Notes under the pieces: generated by a model
The model's database searches: none
What the model was told of the DNA's origin: nothing
The model's input: the letters and a program-made list of their open reading frames with translations, nothing else
Origin: an uncultured Porphyromonas sp.
GTDB lineage: Bacteria > Bacteroidota > Bacteroidia > Bacteroidales > Porphyromonadaceae
Direction: 5' to 3'
Length of the DNA stretch: 64,000 nucleotides
NCBI GenBank assembly: GCA_900538385.1
Contig: UWSO01000002.1
Location: 1-64,000 of the forward strand
Part shown: in pieces, positions 44,042 to 52,408 of the stretch
Numbering within the stretch: the stretch's first letter is position 1
How the letters are laid out: each line of letters opens with the position of its first letter
Translations under genes and position numbers: made by a program

Positions 44042-45706
44042 ATGAAAAGATATATCAAGACTATAGGGTTGCTAATCCTATCGTTAGTGGCATTCTCCGC
44101 TTGTCAGGTCGGCTTTGTACCCGAGGGCGTTAAGGAGCAGAAGCCCCTAGAGAACTTCCAGGAGGCTAAGTGGCTCCGGGAGAGTCTCTACTCGACCTTG
44201 GTTGGAGCTGAGTCTCCAAGCAACCTATTCCTAGGAGATATGCAGGCAGATCTATTTCACCTCACAGCTAGTGATGGAAATACATACTTCCCATTTTACT
44301 CTTGGAATAAGGCAAACCTCTCCAGCAATGATATGATCGCTGGATACTTTGGATCCTTTGCAACGATTATCAAGGACGCCAACTACTTCATCATGAGAGT
44401 CAATGAGATGAAGGCAAATGAAGAACTCATGGAAACTCTCAGTGATAGCGAGAAGGCGAGTCTAGACACTTATGTAGGAGAGGCGCGTGCGCTCCGTGCA
44501 CTGGCTCACTACCGTCTGATGTGCCGCTTCTCTAAGCGTTACAGCGACAATGATGGCCAGGAGCCTGGCATCATCCTTATAAAGGAGTATGATCCGCTAC
44601 TTCAGAACACCAGCAAGAAGAGAGCTACCCAAAAGGAGGTCTACGAGTGGTGTCTCAACGAGCTCGAGGAGGCTGCTAAGGTGATCCCTAACAAGAGTAA
44701 CTACCTAAGTAGCACCGACAATCTCGAGCAGGATGGTATCCCATGCTATCTCGTAAAAGACTACTGCTACGCTGTCCGTTCTCGTATTCTGCTAGAGATG
44801 CACCGCTATCAGGATGCAGTCACGGAGGTTGATCGCTTTATCGACAACTATCCTCTAGGGGAGGCTACACCAGAGGGACTGAAGAAGCTCTGGATCACTG
44901 AAGACTCTCCTGAGATCATGATCAAGACCTATACTACTACTAAGGTAGGTCGCGTTTCTGGTATCCTGCATGGATTATGGATCTACGATCAAATCAATCC
45001 AAATACAGGTGCTCCCGTTCAGCTTGAGTTCGCATCTCCTACATGGTTCCCCAATCAGTACCTCATAGATCTATACAAAAACTCTATGGATCCTCAAGAT
45101 CCCGCTGACTCTAAGAATGACCTTCGTGCAGCTGTTTGGCTAGAGGATACAGATGGACATGCAGGTACGAATGGTTGGCCTATACTCTATGGCGAGATTG
45201 ATGGTGATGAGACGATTACCTTCGTCTCTAAGTTTAGAGGTAACCCACGTCTAGATACAGACCCCAAGCGCAACCTCTTCTCTTATGCACACTCCACACA
45301 CCTCTTTGACATAGCAGAGGCTTGGCTTATCAAGGCTGAGGCTCAAGCTTGGGGTGGCGACTGGGCTGCTGCAAAGACCACACTTGAGACTTTCCGCAAG
45401 AGCCGTGGTCTAGAGGGTGAGCTCAAGGCTAGCAACCAGCAGGAGATGATGGAGACCATCAAGAATGAGCGCACTCGTGAGCTCGTTGGTATGGGTACCC
45501 GTATGAACGACCTCAAGCGCTGGGGTGATCCTATGGATCGTACCAATAAGCCTCTTCAGGAGGCTCTTACCAAGGGTGAGTCTGCGACAACTGTAACGAA
45601 GTCTTACCTAGACCTCAAGAAGGACGCTTCAGATGTTATGTTCTACTGGGAGTTCCCACTTCAGGATCGTTTCGCAAACCCAGACCTTGAGGAGAACTGG
45701 AAGTAA
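44042..45706 (+). CDS. SusD/RagB-family nutrient-binding lipoprotein
   Basis: A 554-aa surface lipoprotein that lids the SusC barrel. The lipobox is AFSAC (Cys21). Typical SusD features: an alpha-helical core with TPR-like repeats (YVGEARALRALAHYRLM; the AR-ALRA motif is diagnostic), DIAEAWLIKAEAQAWGG, and a late NERTRELVGMGTRMNDLKRWGDPM. The gap to susC is 36 bp, so they form an operon, closed by a strong terminator. No sigma/anti-sigma or glycosidase genes accompany it. Confidence 0.95.
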   Translation: MKRYIKTIGLLILSLVAFSACQVGFVPEGVKEQKPLENFQEAKWLRESLYSTLVGAESPSNLFLGDMQADLFHLTASDGNTYFPFYSWNKANLSSNDMIAGYFGSFATIIKDANYFIMRVNEMKANEELMETLSDSEKASLDTYVGEARALRALAHYRLMCRFSKRYSDNDGQEPGIILIKEYDPLLQNTSKKRATQKEVYEWCLNELEEAAKVIPNKSNYLSSTDNLEQDGIPCYLVKDYCYAVRSRILLEMHRYQDAVTEVDRFIDNYPLGEATPEGLKKLWITEDSPEIMIKTYTTTKVGRVSGILHGLWIYDQINPNTGAPVQLEFASPTWFPNQYLIDLYKNSMDPQDPADSKNDLRAAVWLEDTDGHAGTNGWPILYGEIDGDETITFVSKFRGNPRLDTDPKRNLFSYAHSTHLFDIAEAWLIKAEAQAWGGDWAAAKTTLETFRKSRGLEGELKASNQQEMMETIKNERTRELVGMGTRMNDLKRWGDPMDRTNKPLQEALTKGESATTVTKSYLDLKKDASDVMFYWEFPLQDRFANPDLEENWK

Positions 45707-45796
45707 GAGTCTATCCATCGCTCCTAGAGCATACAGCTTTAGGAGTCGATAGGTAGCGGGAGAGTTCGAAATCGATCCTCCCATCAACTAAATAGT

Positions 45797-45848
45797 AGAG
45801 AGACGTGCATGCCACTAGGGCAGATGCACGTCTCTCTTGCTTTTTTTT
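45797..45848 (+). terminator. Rho-independent terminator of the susCD operon
   Basis: Perfect 14-bp stem (45797-45810 with 45824-45837, AGAGAGACGTGCAT), then TGC and eight T. Confidence 0.95.
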
Positions 45849-45904
45849 ATAGGGTCGCTTAGGCTTCGAGACGAGACTCTTATCAGATGGCCGAATACTT
45901 ACCT

Positions 45905-46082
45905 GGCAAATTCCAAATCTCTCCGGAGGAAATGAAAAATCTCCACGTAAGAAAGAAATAATACTTCGGAGCTATCAACTGAAACTTCGGAACTATCAGA
46001 TGATACTTCGGAAGAAATGATTCTTTCCTCCGTGGGGAATAAAAAATAGCTCCCGAAGGATTTGAAATTTTCCACGTGGCTA
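45905..46082. repeat. Composite inverted-repeat element, copy D (inverted orientation)
   Basis: Arms with CTCCGGAGGAAATG and CTCCACGTAAGAAAG on the left and TTTCCTCCGTGG and CCACGTGG on the right, around two core units (45963-46014) reading ACTTCGGA...TATCA. It runs in the opposite sense to copies A-C. It separates the susCD terminator from the protease gene. Confidence 0.85.
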
Positions 46083-46231
46083 TTCTGCTCGAATTGCTAG
46101 AATCTGATCCATCAGCCTAGATTCTTTGCTTCATGGCCCTTTTGTCAAGTGATGACTTTTTTGTAACTTGCACCCGATAACGATAACGAATCTCCCTACT
46201 ACTAAATCATCTAAATCTCAAGATAAGACTT

Positions 46232-49117
46232 ATGACATCAAAACTGAATGCCTTCAATAGACTCTTACTGGTTGGAGCTATCATGGCTCTGGCCGCTCTT
46301 TCGGGATCTGCCCAGCAGTCGTTTGGAGGAACTCCTCTAGCTATCGATGCTGAGCCCTCTCTACGCTCATCTGAGCAAGAGAAGCATTTTGTATCTATAG
46401 CCTTCAACCCCGCAGACCTAGAGGTGCGGGATGCGTGGTCGGCTCCACGCGACGGCCGTCCTCTTGCTGTAGGTCAGTTGGTCCCCTATCAGGTTGACTT
46501 TGCTCAGGAGGCTGTGCTGGTACAGTCTCAGGGTGATACGCAGGTCTATCGCTTGACCATCGCACTGGAAGGCACACCCGTAGGTATAGGTCTCTACTAT
46601 GACGACTTTTATATCCCTCAGGGTGGACGACTCTATATCTATACTCCTGGAGGGCGTCAGGTCCTAGGCGCCTATACATATGATACGCATAGTGAGCATG
46701 GACGCTTTGCGACAGAGCCACTAGCGGGTCGTGAGCTGATCCTAGACTATGAGGCTCCTGCAGGTGTCGAGCTGCCATCCATTCAGATCAGTAGTGTAGG
46801 CTACTTCTACCGCCCTGTACTACAAGCTGCTTATGGACAGGACTTTCTAGAGAAATTCCAAGCAAATGAGGAGATGTCAGACCCAGGCATGAAGAGTTTC
46901 TGTCAAATCAATGCTAACTGCCCTGAAGGTGACAACTACCAAAATGAGAAAGCTAGCTCTGTAGCCATGCTAATCGCTAAAACTACAGGTGTCGTGGGTA
47001 TGTGCTCGGGTAACTTGATCAATAACGTCGAGGGCGACCTCACTCCATTTATCATCTCTGCTGCTCACTGTGCAGGATCTAAGAAGACGTTTGACATTCC
47101 TAACTACGATCTAGACACTTGGATCTTTGGCTTTCACTATGAGAAGCCTCGCTGCTCTAGTGGGGACTATGCGACAACTACGCTACGCTCTATGGTGGGA
47201 GCTCGTATGAAGGCATTCCTACCGATAGCTGGTTACTCTGATGGGCTACTCTTGCAACTTAACAAGCCGATCCCCGCAGACTATCGAGTTTATTACTCAG
47301 GTTGGGACGCTGCTAATACAGCTTGGCAAAAGGGTGCAGGTCTTCATCACCCAGCAGGTGATGCGCTAAAGGTCTCGATCTTCGACGGTAAAGTCGTAAT
47401 TGGTAAGTGGAATGGGCAGCAGAAGGGTGGCGAAGGTGATCACCTTAACTTCCACTTTGTCAAGGGGAATACTGAGGGTGGCTCATCTGGCTCACCACTC
47501 TTTAATGAGGATGGAAGACAGATCGGTACGCTCTCTGGAGGTCAGCAGGGTATCTGCCCCATGGATGCTAGCTATGGACGCTTTTATGCGCACTTTGATA
47601 AGTATGAGAGCGAGGGCGATAAGTTCAACATGAAGCGTTGGCTCGATCCTAACAAGACTGGTAAGACTCAAGTAGACGGCATCTGGAATGGTAACAACCA
47701 GCCACTACGAGTCGTCAAGGCGCTTAATGGATCTGTTGTGGCTAATGATCCTAACAAGGTGAAGCTCTCATGGGATGCTGTCCCCGCTCATCCACAGGGC
47801 TATAAGGTCTCCTATAAACTCTATCGAAATGGTAAGCTGATTAAGACGCTTGCTGATACGCAGTATGAAGACACCATTGATGCAACCCTGACAGAGCCTG
47901 GACAGATCAACTATAAGGTAGAGGCTTGCTACGAGATAGACGGAAAGGAGATGACGACCTCTGCTGCGCACCGATCAGTATATACGGGCGAGCTCGTAAG
48001 CCACCTCAACGCAGATGTCAAAGCTGCAACTAATGGCGGTGTGGACGTAACGTGGTCTATGCCTTACAATACACAGGTCGTATCAAAGATCTCTGATCGT
48101 GATAATATCAAGGGAAGACTCCTAAGAGCTCCTCACAACTTCACTGGAGGATTTGAGGGCCTGACGATCAAAAACATCTTTATGTTTGATATCTATCGTC
48201 TAGGACGCTCTCCTTTTGCAGGACAAAAGTTGTATGTCCATCAGATCAATGTGATTCCCGTTGCCGATACGCCACTAACTTCGTCTGGCAGCCCTGACTA
48301 CAGTAAGGCTCTACGCTTTTTCATACGTCAGCGTGCGTATGGATACAATCAGATGCAGATGACTTCTTTGATTGTACCCCAGGGTGCAGCTGCTAAGAAA
48401 GAGTGGTTGTCGATCCGACTCAATAAGCCTGTCGAAATAAATGACGCCTATAACCTAGAGGTAGGCTTTACCTGTCCTTACTCAAACAAGAGTGCTGCGG
48501 TTTATGTGGATCCATCCTCTAAAGATGAACATATAGGACAGGATGGATGTCTCTTAGGCTTTGAGATCTCTGGGGATCCCTCTATGGAGTTCTTGAGGTA
48601 TGGGCACTATAGTGAAAAGCGTATGGGCTATCAGGCTCTTGAGCTTGTGGTCTCCAACAATCCAAACAAGCAGGACGGAACTACCAGTAGAGCCTTTACA
48701 AGAGGTCCGCTACCCGTAGCCTTCCCAGAGGTTAAGAGCTATATCATCTACAGAGATGGTGTCAAGGTTCATGAGACCGATGCTAATACCTATACATGGA
48801 CTGATGCTCAGGGTAAGAGCGACAGCAAGTACCGTGTAGAGGTGATCTACGACTATCCGAACGAGCTGCGCCCTGTCGAGCAGATCACGCAGGTCGCTCC
48901 TGAGCTTTACCCAGTTCACTTTGCAGAGACCCTACAGCTCTCTAATCCAGACGAGACGCTACGTGTACAGCTCTTTAACCTACAGGGCGTACCTGTTGCT
49001 GAGTTTAGCGGAGCAGAGCTAGCTGGTCTGCTAGATGTCTCTCGCCTCCCAGAGGGCGCTTATGTAGCTGTCGTCACGACTGCCGAGGGTACAACGACCC
49101 AAAAGCTGATCAAGTAA
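46232..49117 (+). CDS. Exported trypsin-like serine endopeptidase with T9SS sorting domain
   Basis: A 961-aa secreted protease. A signal peptide and a pro-region (residues 30-220) precede a lysyl-endopeptidase-like trypsin domain with His279 (SAAHC), Asp337 (YSDGLLL) and Ser419 (GGSSGSP). Then follow a fibronectin-III-like region (about 500-580), a jelly-roll adhesin-like region and a second Fn3-like unit (about 830-885). The last 70 residues are a T9SS type A sorting domain (LRVQLFNLQG, GAYVAVVTTAEGTTTQKLIK). PorU, encoded at 7.9-11.4 kb, would cleave it. Role: extracellular protein degradation, probably feeding the adjacent SusCD. Confidence 0.9.
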   Translation: MTSKLNAFNRLLLVGAIMALAALSGSAQQSFGGTPLAIDAEPSLRSSEQEKHFVSIAFNPADLEVRDAWSAPRDGRPLAVGQLVPYQVDFAQEAVLVQSQGDTQVYRLTIALEGTPVGIGLYYDDFYIPQGGRLYIYTPGGRQVLGAYTYDTHSEHGRFATEPLAGRELILDYEAPAGVELPSIQISSVGYFYRPVLQAAYGQDFLEKFQANEEMSDPGMKSFCQINANCPEGDNYQNEKASSVAMLIAKTTGVVGMCSGNLINNVEGDLTPFIISAAHCAGSKKTFDIPNYDLDTWIFGFHYEKPRCSSGDYATTTLRSMVGARMKAFLPIAGYSDGLLLQLNKPIPADYRVYYSGWDAANTAWQKGAGLHHPAGDALKVSIFDGKVVIGKWNGQQKGGEGDHLNFHFVKGNTEGGSSGSPLFNEDGRQIGTLSGGQQGICPMDASYGRFYAHFDKYESEGDKFNMKRWLDPNKTGKTQVDGIWNGNNQPLRVVKALNGSVVANDPNKVKLSWDAVPAHPQGYKVSYKLYRNGKLIKTLADTQYEDTIDATLTEPGQINYKVEACYEIDGKEMTTSAAHRSVYTGELVSHLNADVKAATNGGVDVTWSMPYNTQVVSKISDRDNIKGRLLRAPHNFTGGFEGLTIKNIFMFDIYRLGRSPFAGQKLYVHQINVIPVADTPLTSSGSPDYSKALRFFIRQRAYGYNQMQMTSLIVPQGAAAKKEWLSIRLNKPVEINDAYNLEVGFTCPYSNKSAAVYVDPSSKDEHIGQDGCLLGFEISGDPSMEFLRYGHYSEKRMGYQALELVVSNNPNKQDGTTSRAFTRGPLPVAFPEVKSYIIYRDGVKVHETDANTYTWTDAQGKSDSKYRVEVIYDYPNELRPVEQITQVAPELYPVHFAETLQLSNPDETLRVQLFNLQGVPVAEFSGAELAGLLDVSRLPEGAYVAVVTTAEGTTTQKLIK

Positions 49118-49137
49118 AGACAATCCCCAAATACTCT

Positions 49138-49184
49138 ACTCCCGAGAGACTGTGCGATGTCACAATCTCTCGGGAGTTTGGTTT
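49138..49184 (+). terminator. Rho-independent terminator of the protease gene
   Basis: Perfect 12-bp stem ACTCCCGAGAGA / TCTCTCGGGAGT, followed by TTGGTTTT. Confidence 0.88.
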
Positions 49185-49194
49185 TGAGCTATTG

Positions 49195-49254
49195 GCTAGA
49201 GACTAGTGCCACTGGTGGAGTCCCCCCTAACTTTCTAGTCTCTAACCTCTAAAC
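49195..49254. repeat. TTAGAGGTTAGA-type patch, copy 2
   Basis: GGCTAGAGACTAGTGCCACT on one side and CTAGTCTCTAACCTCTAA on the other, forming a loose inverted repeat. It lies between two convergent terminators. Confidence 0.55.
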
Positions 49255-49293
49255 AAGCGAGCCACCCTCTCTACTAGAGAAGGTGGCTCGCTT
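49255..49293 (-). terminator. Terminator of the aldolase gene
   Basis: Perfect 12-bp stem AAGCGAGCCACC / GGTGGCTCGCTT, 24 bp past the stop. The tail on the minus strand is short (GTTTAG). Confidence 0.8.
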
Positions 49294-49316
49294 ACTTTGT
49301 GCGTAGCTGTGATCAG

Positions 49317-49982
49317 CTACTTGCCTTGCTTGGCGACGCGCTCTTGGTCGGCGATGAAGGCGGCGAGACCGCTATCGGTGAGCGGGTGCTTGAGCAGTCC
49401 GAGGATAGCCTTGAGCGGGCAGGTGGCTACGTCAGCACCGACGCGCATACAGTCGATGATATGCTGCGTGTGACGGATGCTAGCTGCGAGTACCTGCGTA
49501 TTAAAGCCGTAGGTCTCAAAGGTCTCTACGATGTCGGCGATGAGCGAGACACCATCTGAGCTGATGTCGTCAAGACGACCCACAAAGGGAGAGACATAGG
49601 TAGCTCCAGCCTTAGCGGCTAGGACAGCCTGACCGAGGTTGAAGATGAGCGTACAATTGGTCCGTATGCCCTCCTTGGTAAGCTGGCAGATGGTCTTGAT
49701 ACCGTCTTCGGTGCAGGGCACCTTGACCACGATGTTCTTGTGTAGGGCAGCTAGCTCGCGAGCCTCAGGAAGCATCTTCTCGTAGGTGGTGCTGAGTACC
49801 TCGGCACTGACGTCGCCATCTACGATATTGCAGATCTTGAGGTAGTGCTCACGGCAGGCAGCATCGCCAGCGATGCCTTCCTTAGCCATCAGTGAGGGGT
49901 TGGTTGTGACGCCATCGAGGACACCGAGCGCTTCGGCTGTGCGGATATCATCGAGGTTGGCTGTATCGATAAAAAACTTCAT
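49317..49982 (-). CDS. fsa: Transaldolase / fructose-6-phosphate aldolase family protein
   Basis: A 221-aa small-type transaldolase. It begins MKFFIDTANLDDI and has GVTTNPSL, the Schiff-base lysine in NIVVKVPCTEDGI (near residue 86), TLIFNLGQA and YVSPFVGRLDD. Annotated members act either as transaldolase in the pentose phosphate pathway or as fructose-6-phosphate aldolase. Phe at NLGQ's upstream position (LIFN) cannot settle the choice by eye. It is 27 bp downstream of the carbonic-anhydrase-like gene. Confidence 0.92.
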   Translation of the reverse strand: MKFFIDTANLDDIRTAEALGVLDGVTTNPSLMAKEGIAGDAACREHYLKICNIVDGDVSAEVLSTTYEKMLPEARELAALHKNIVVKVPCTEDGIKTICQLTKEGIRTNCTLIFNLGQAVLAAKAGATYVSPFVGRLDDISSDGVSLIADIVETFETYGFNTQVLAASIRHTQHIIDCMRVGADVATCPLKAILGLLKHPLTDSGLAAFIADQERVAKQGK

Positions 49983-50009
49983 AAAGGGGTATATGTTGAA
50001 AGATAAATT

Positions 50010-50573
50010 CTATTCGTGCGAACCCTCAGAGTATTTCTCAGGATTCATAAACCAGTCGGCATACATGCCGTAGTCGTGTGCCGTGCGCTTATTGAGCGAC
50101 TGGCTCTGCTCGGGAGGCACATCCTTGATATACTTAGCGGGCGTGCCAGCGTACATCGTGTAGGGCGGGATGATCGTATTGGCTAGGACGACCGCCCCAG
50201 CGGCTACGATAGCACCCTCACCGACCACCGCGTTGTCCATGACGACGGCACCCATGCCGATGAGCGCATAGGCACCCACCTTGGCACCGTGCAGGATCAC
50301 GTTGTGACCCAGTGAAGCATAGTCGCCCACCTCACATACGGAGCGTCCATGGAGCGTGTGGAGCGTGCAGCCGTCCTGTATATTGACATGGTCGCCAATG
50401 TGGATGCTATTGACATCACCACGTACGACAGCGTTGAACCATACGCTGCATCCTTTGCCCATCACCACATCACCGATGATGCGTGCACCCTCAGCAACGA
50501 AGGTGCCCTCCCCGAGCTGAGGCGTAAAGCCCCGCACGGGGATAAGGCTTCCTGCTGGATATTCGTATGCCAT
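50010..50573 (-). CDS. Gamma carbonic anhydrase-like (YrdA/PaaY) hexapeptide protein
   Basis: A 187-aa left-handed beta-helix protein. Hexapeptide repeats run through most of the chain (VAEGARIIGDVVMGKGCSVW, HIGDHVNIQDG). The zinc histidines expected in gamma carbonic anhydrases are visible as LHTLHG, GHNVILHG. The start at 50573 leaves 5 bp to the aminopeptidase gene; a longer frame to 50609 would overlap that gene and adds 12 atypical residues. Catalysis of CO2 hydration is not assured in this branch. Confidence 0.9.
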   Translation of the reverse strand: MAYEYPAGSLIPVRGFTPQLGEGTFVAEGARIIGDVVMGKGCSVWFNAVVRGDVNSIHIGDHVNIQDGCTLHTLHGRSVCEVGDYASLGHNVILHGAKVGAYALIGMGAVVMDNAVVGEGAIVAAGAVVLANTIIPPYTMYAGTPAKYIKDVPPEQSQSLNKRTAHDYGMYADWFMNPEKYSEGSHE

Positions 50574-50578
50574 ACAGA

Positions 50579-52369
50579 TTAGAGAGGTAGGGTCTTGTTG
50601 CGTAGCCACTCAGCCTCCTCAGGGGTGAGTAGGGGAGAGAGCTCCTGGTAGACATGCTCCTGATAGTCGTTGTACCAAGCTATCTCCTTGTCTGTCAGGA
50701 GTGACTTGTCTACGAGCGCATTGTCTAGGAAGCAGAGTGTCATGGTCTCAAAACCGTAGAAGGTGCCGAACTCGGTCTGCTCCTTCTCGACCGTCAGGAT
50801 CAAGTTCTCGATGCGTATACCATACTGGTCCGCACGATAGAGACCAGGCTCATTGCTGGTGAAGGTGTGCAGATGCATCGGGGTCGGGTTATTGTCCGTG
50901 CGGATGTTTTGCGGACCCTCGTGTACATTCATAAAGACACCGACACCATGTCCCGTACCGTGCCCATAGGAGAGACCTCTATCCCAGAGAGCTTTGCGGG
51001 CTAGTATGTCTAGCTGGTTGCCGCGGGTACCCTTGGGGAAGCGTGCCGTAGCGATCGCTATATGTCCCTTGAGGACTAGCGTGAAGTCTGTGCGCTGCTG
51101 GTCGGTGACAGGGCCGAGAGCGATCGTGCGGGTGATGTCTGTCGTACCATCGATGTACTGTCCACCGCTGTCTAGTAGAAGCATGCCTTCGGGCTCTAGC
51201 TTGTAGGCACTCTCAGGTGTGGCGGAGTAGTGCACGATAGCTCCATGAGCCTTGTAGCCGCAGATGACGCCAAAACTGTCACTGACGTAAAATTCTTGCT
51301 TCGCACGGAACTGCTGGAGCGTCTCGCCTGCTGAGTACTCGTCGACATGCTCGCCCTTTTTCAATGCCTGCTCGAGCCAGATGAAGAAGCGAGTCAGGGC
51401 GACACCGTCACGGTGCATAGCACGGTGGATGCCTGCGATCTCAGTCTCGTTCTTGATCGACTTGAGATGCGATATGACTGAGTCGCCTGTGATGACGGGA
51501 CGATCGCCCAGCTCCTCACGGACACGCTGTGAAGTGCGCTTTGGATCGACCATCACCTTGAGGTCCTGTGGTAGTTTGCTGAGGAAGTCGTAGAAGGTGT
51601 CGTAGTCTCGAACCTCTACGCCCTCGCCATTGAGTATCTGGCGTAGCTCGGGGACCGTCTTCTCGGGCAATGCAAAGAGATAAGCCTGCTCATTGTCGAT
51701 AAAGCCGAAGGCGATGCCGACAGGATTGTAAGAGACGTCGTTGCCCCTGATGTTAAAGCTCCAGCAGAGCTCATCGACCATCGTGATAGCGACCGCCTCA
51801 GCGCCATAGCTTTGGTAAGCCTCACGGATACGTTGCAGACGATCACGGGTACGCTCACCTGAGAACTTGACATCCTGTAGGTAAAACGTATTGGTCGGCA
51901 CGCCTGGTCTGTCGCTCCACACCTCCTCGATGAGGTCATACTGGGAGACCAGCTTGATGCCGTGGTTCGATAGTGACTGAGCAAGCGGTGCGTACTCGGC
52001 CATAGAGTAGCAGGCACCATCGACACCAACGACGGCACCCTCGCTCAGGTGAGCAGAGAGATATTGCTCGATCGTAGGCGTGTCGGGATCGTCGCCACGC
52101 TGTAGCGTCATCTCGCTACCTTGTAGCTCGTTGGTCGCCTGCAGATAGTAGCGTGAGTCGGTCCACATGAAGGACTTGTCTAGCGTCACGAGCGCTGTAC
52201 CTGCAGAGCCGGTGAAGCCGCTGATCCAGGTGCGCGACTTCCACCGCTCGGGGGTGTACTCGCTCAGATGAGCATCGCCACTAGGTATGATGTAAGCATC
52301 TATATGATGCGTGCGCATCGCTTGGCGGAGCGCCTCGATACGCTGATTGATAGGACTGTTTGTTGGCAT
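50579..52369 (-). CDS. Aminopeptidase P family (Xaa-Pro aminopeptidase, M24B)
   Basis: A 596-aa cytoplasmic metallopeptidase that removes N-terminal residues before proline. It has two creatinase-like N-terminal domains (MRTHHIDAYIIPSGDAHLSEY) and an M24 pita-bread domain with the metal ligands LLDSGGQYIDGTTDITRTI (two aspartates), GHGTGHGVGVFMNVHEGP (histidine) and two late glutamates (NEPGLY, GIRIENL). The size is that of the eukaryote-like long form. Proline-rich peptides are a frequent nutrient for asaccharolytic Porphyromonas. It may share a transcript with the two genes downstream. Confidence 0.95.
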   Translation of the reverse strand: MPTNSPINQRIEALRQAMRTHHIDAYIIPSGDAHLSEYTPERWKSRTWISGFTGSAGTALVTLDKSFMWTDSRYYLQATNELQGSEMTLQRGDDPDTPTIEQYLSAHLSEGAVVGVDGACYSMAEYAPLAQSLSNHGIKLVSQYDLIEEVWSDRPGVPTNTFYLQDVKFSGERTRDRLQRIREAYQSYGAEAVAITMVDELCWSFNIRGNDVSYNPVGIAFGFIDNEQAYLFALPEKTVPELRQILNGEGVEVRDYDTFYDFLSKLPQDLKVMVDPKRTSQRVREELGDRPVITGDSVISHLKSIKNETEIAGIHRAMHRDGVALTRFFIWLEQALKKGEHVDEYSAGETLQQFRAKQEFYVSDSFGVICGYKAHGAIVHYSATPESAYKLEPEGMLLLDSGGQYIDGTTDITRTIALGPVTDQQRTDFTLVLKGHIAIATARFPKGTRGNQLDILARKALWDRGLSYGHGTGHGVGVFMNVHEGPQNIRTDNNPTPMHLHTFTSNEPGLYRADQYGIRIENLILTVEKEQTEFGTFYGFETMTLCFLDNALVDKSLLTDKEIAWYNDYQEHVYQELSPLLTPEEAEWLRNKTLPL

Positions 52370-52408
52370 ATATATGATTGTTTGTTCTTTGAATCTATAG
52401 TTATGGGT

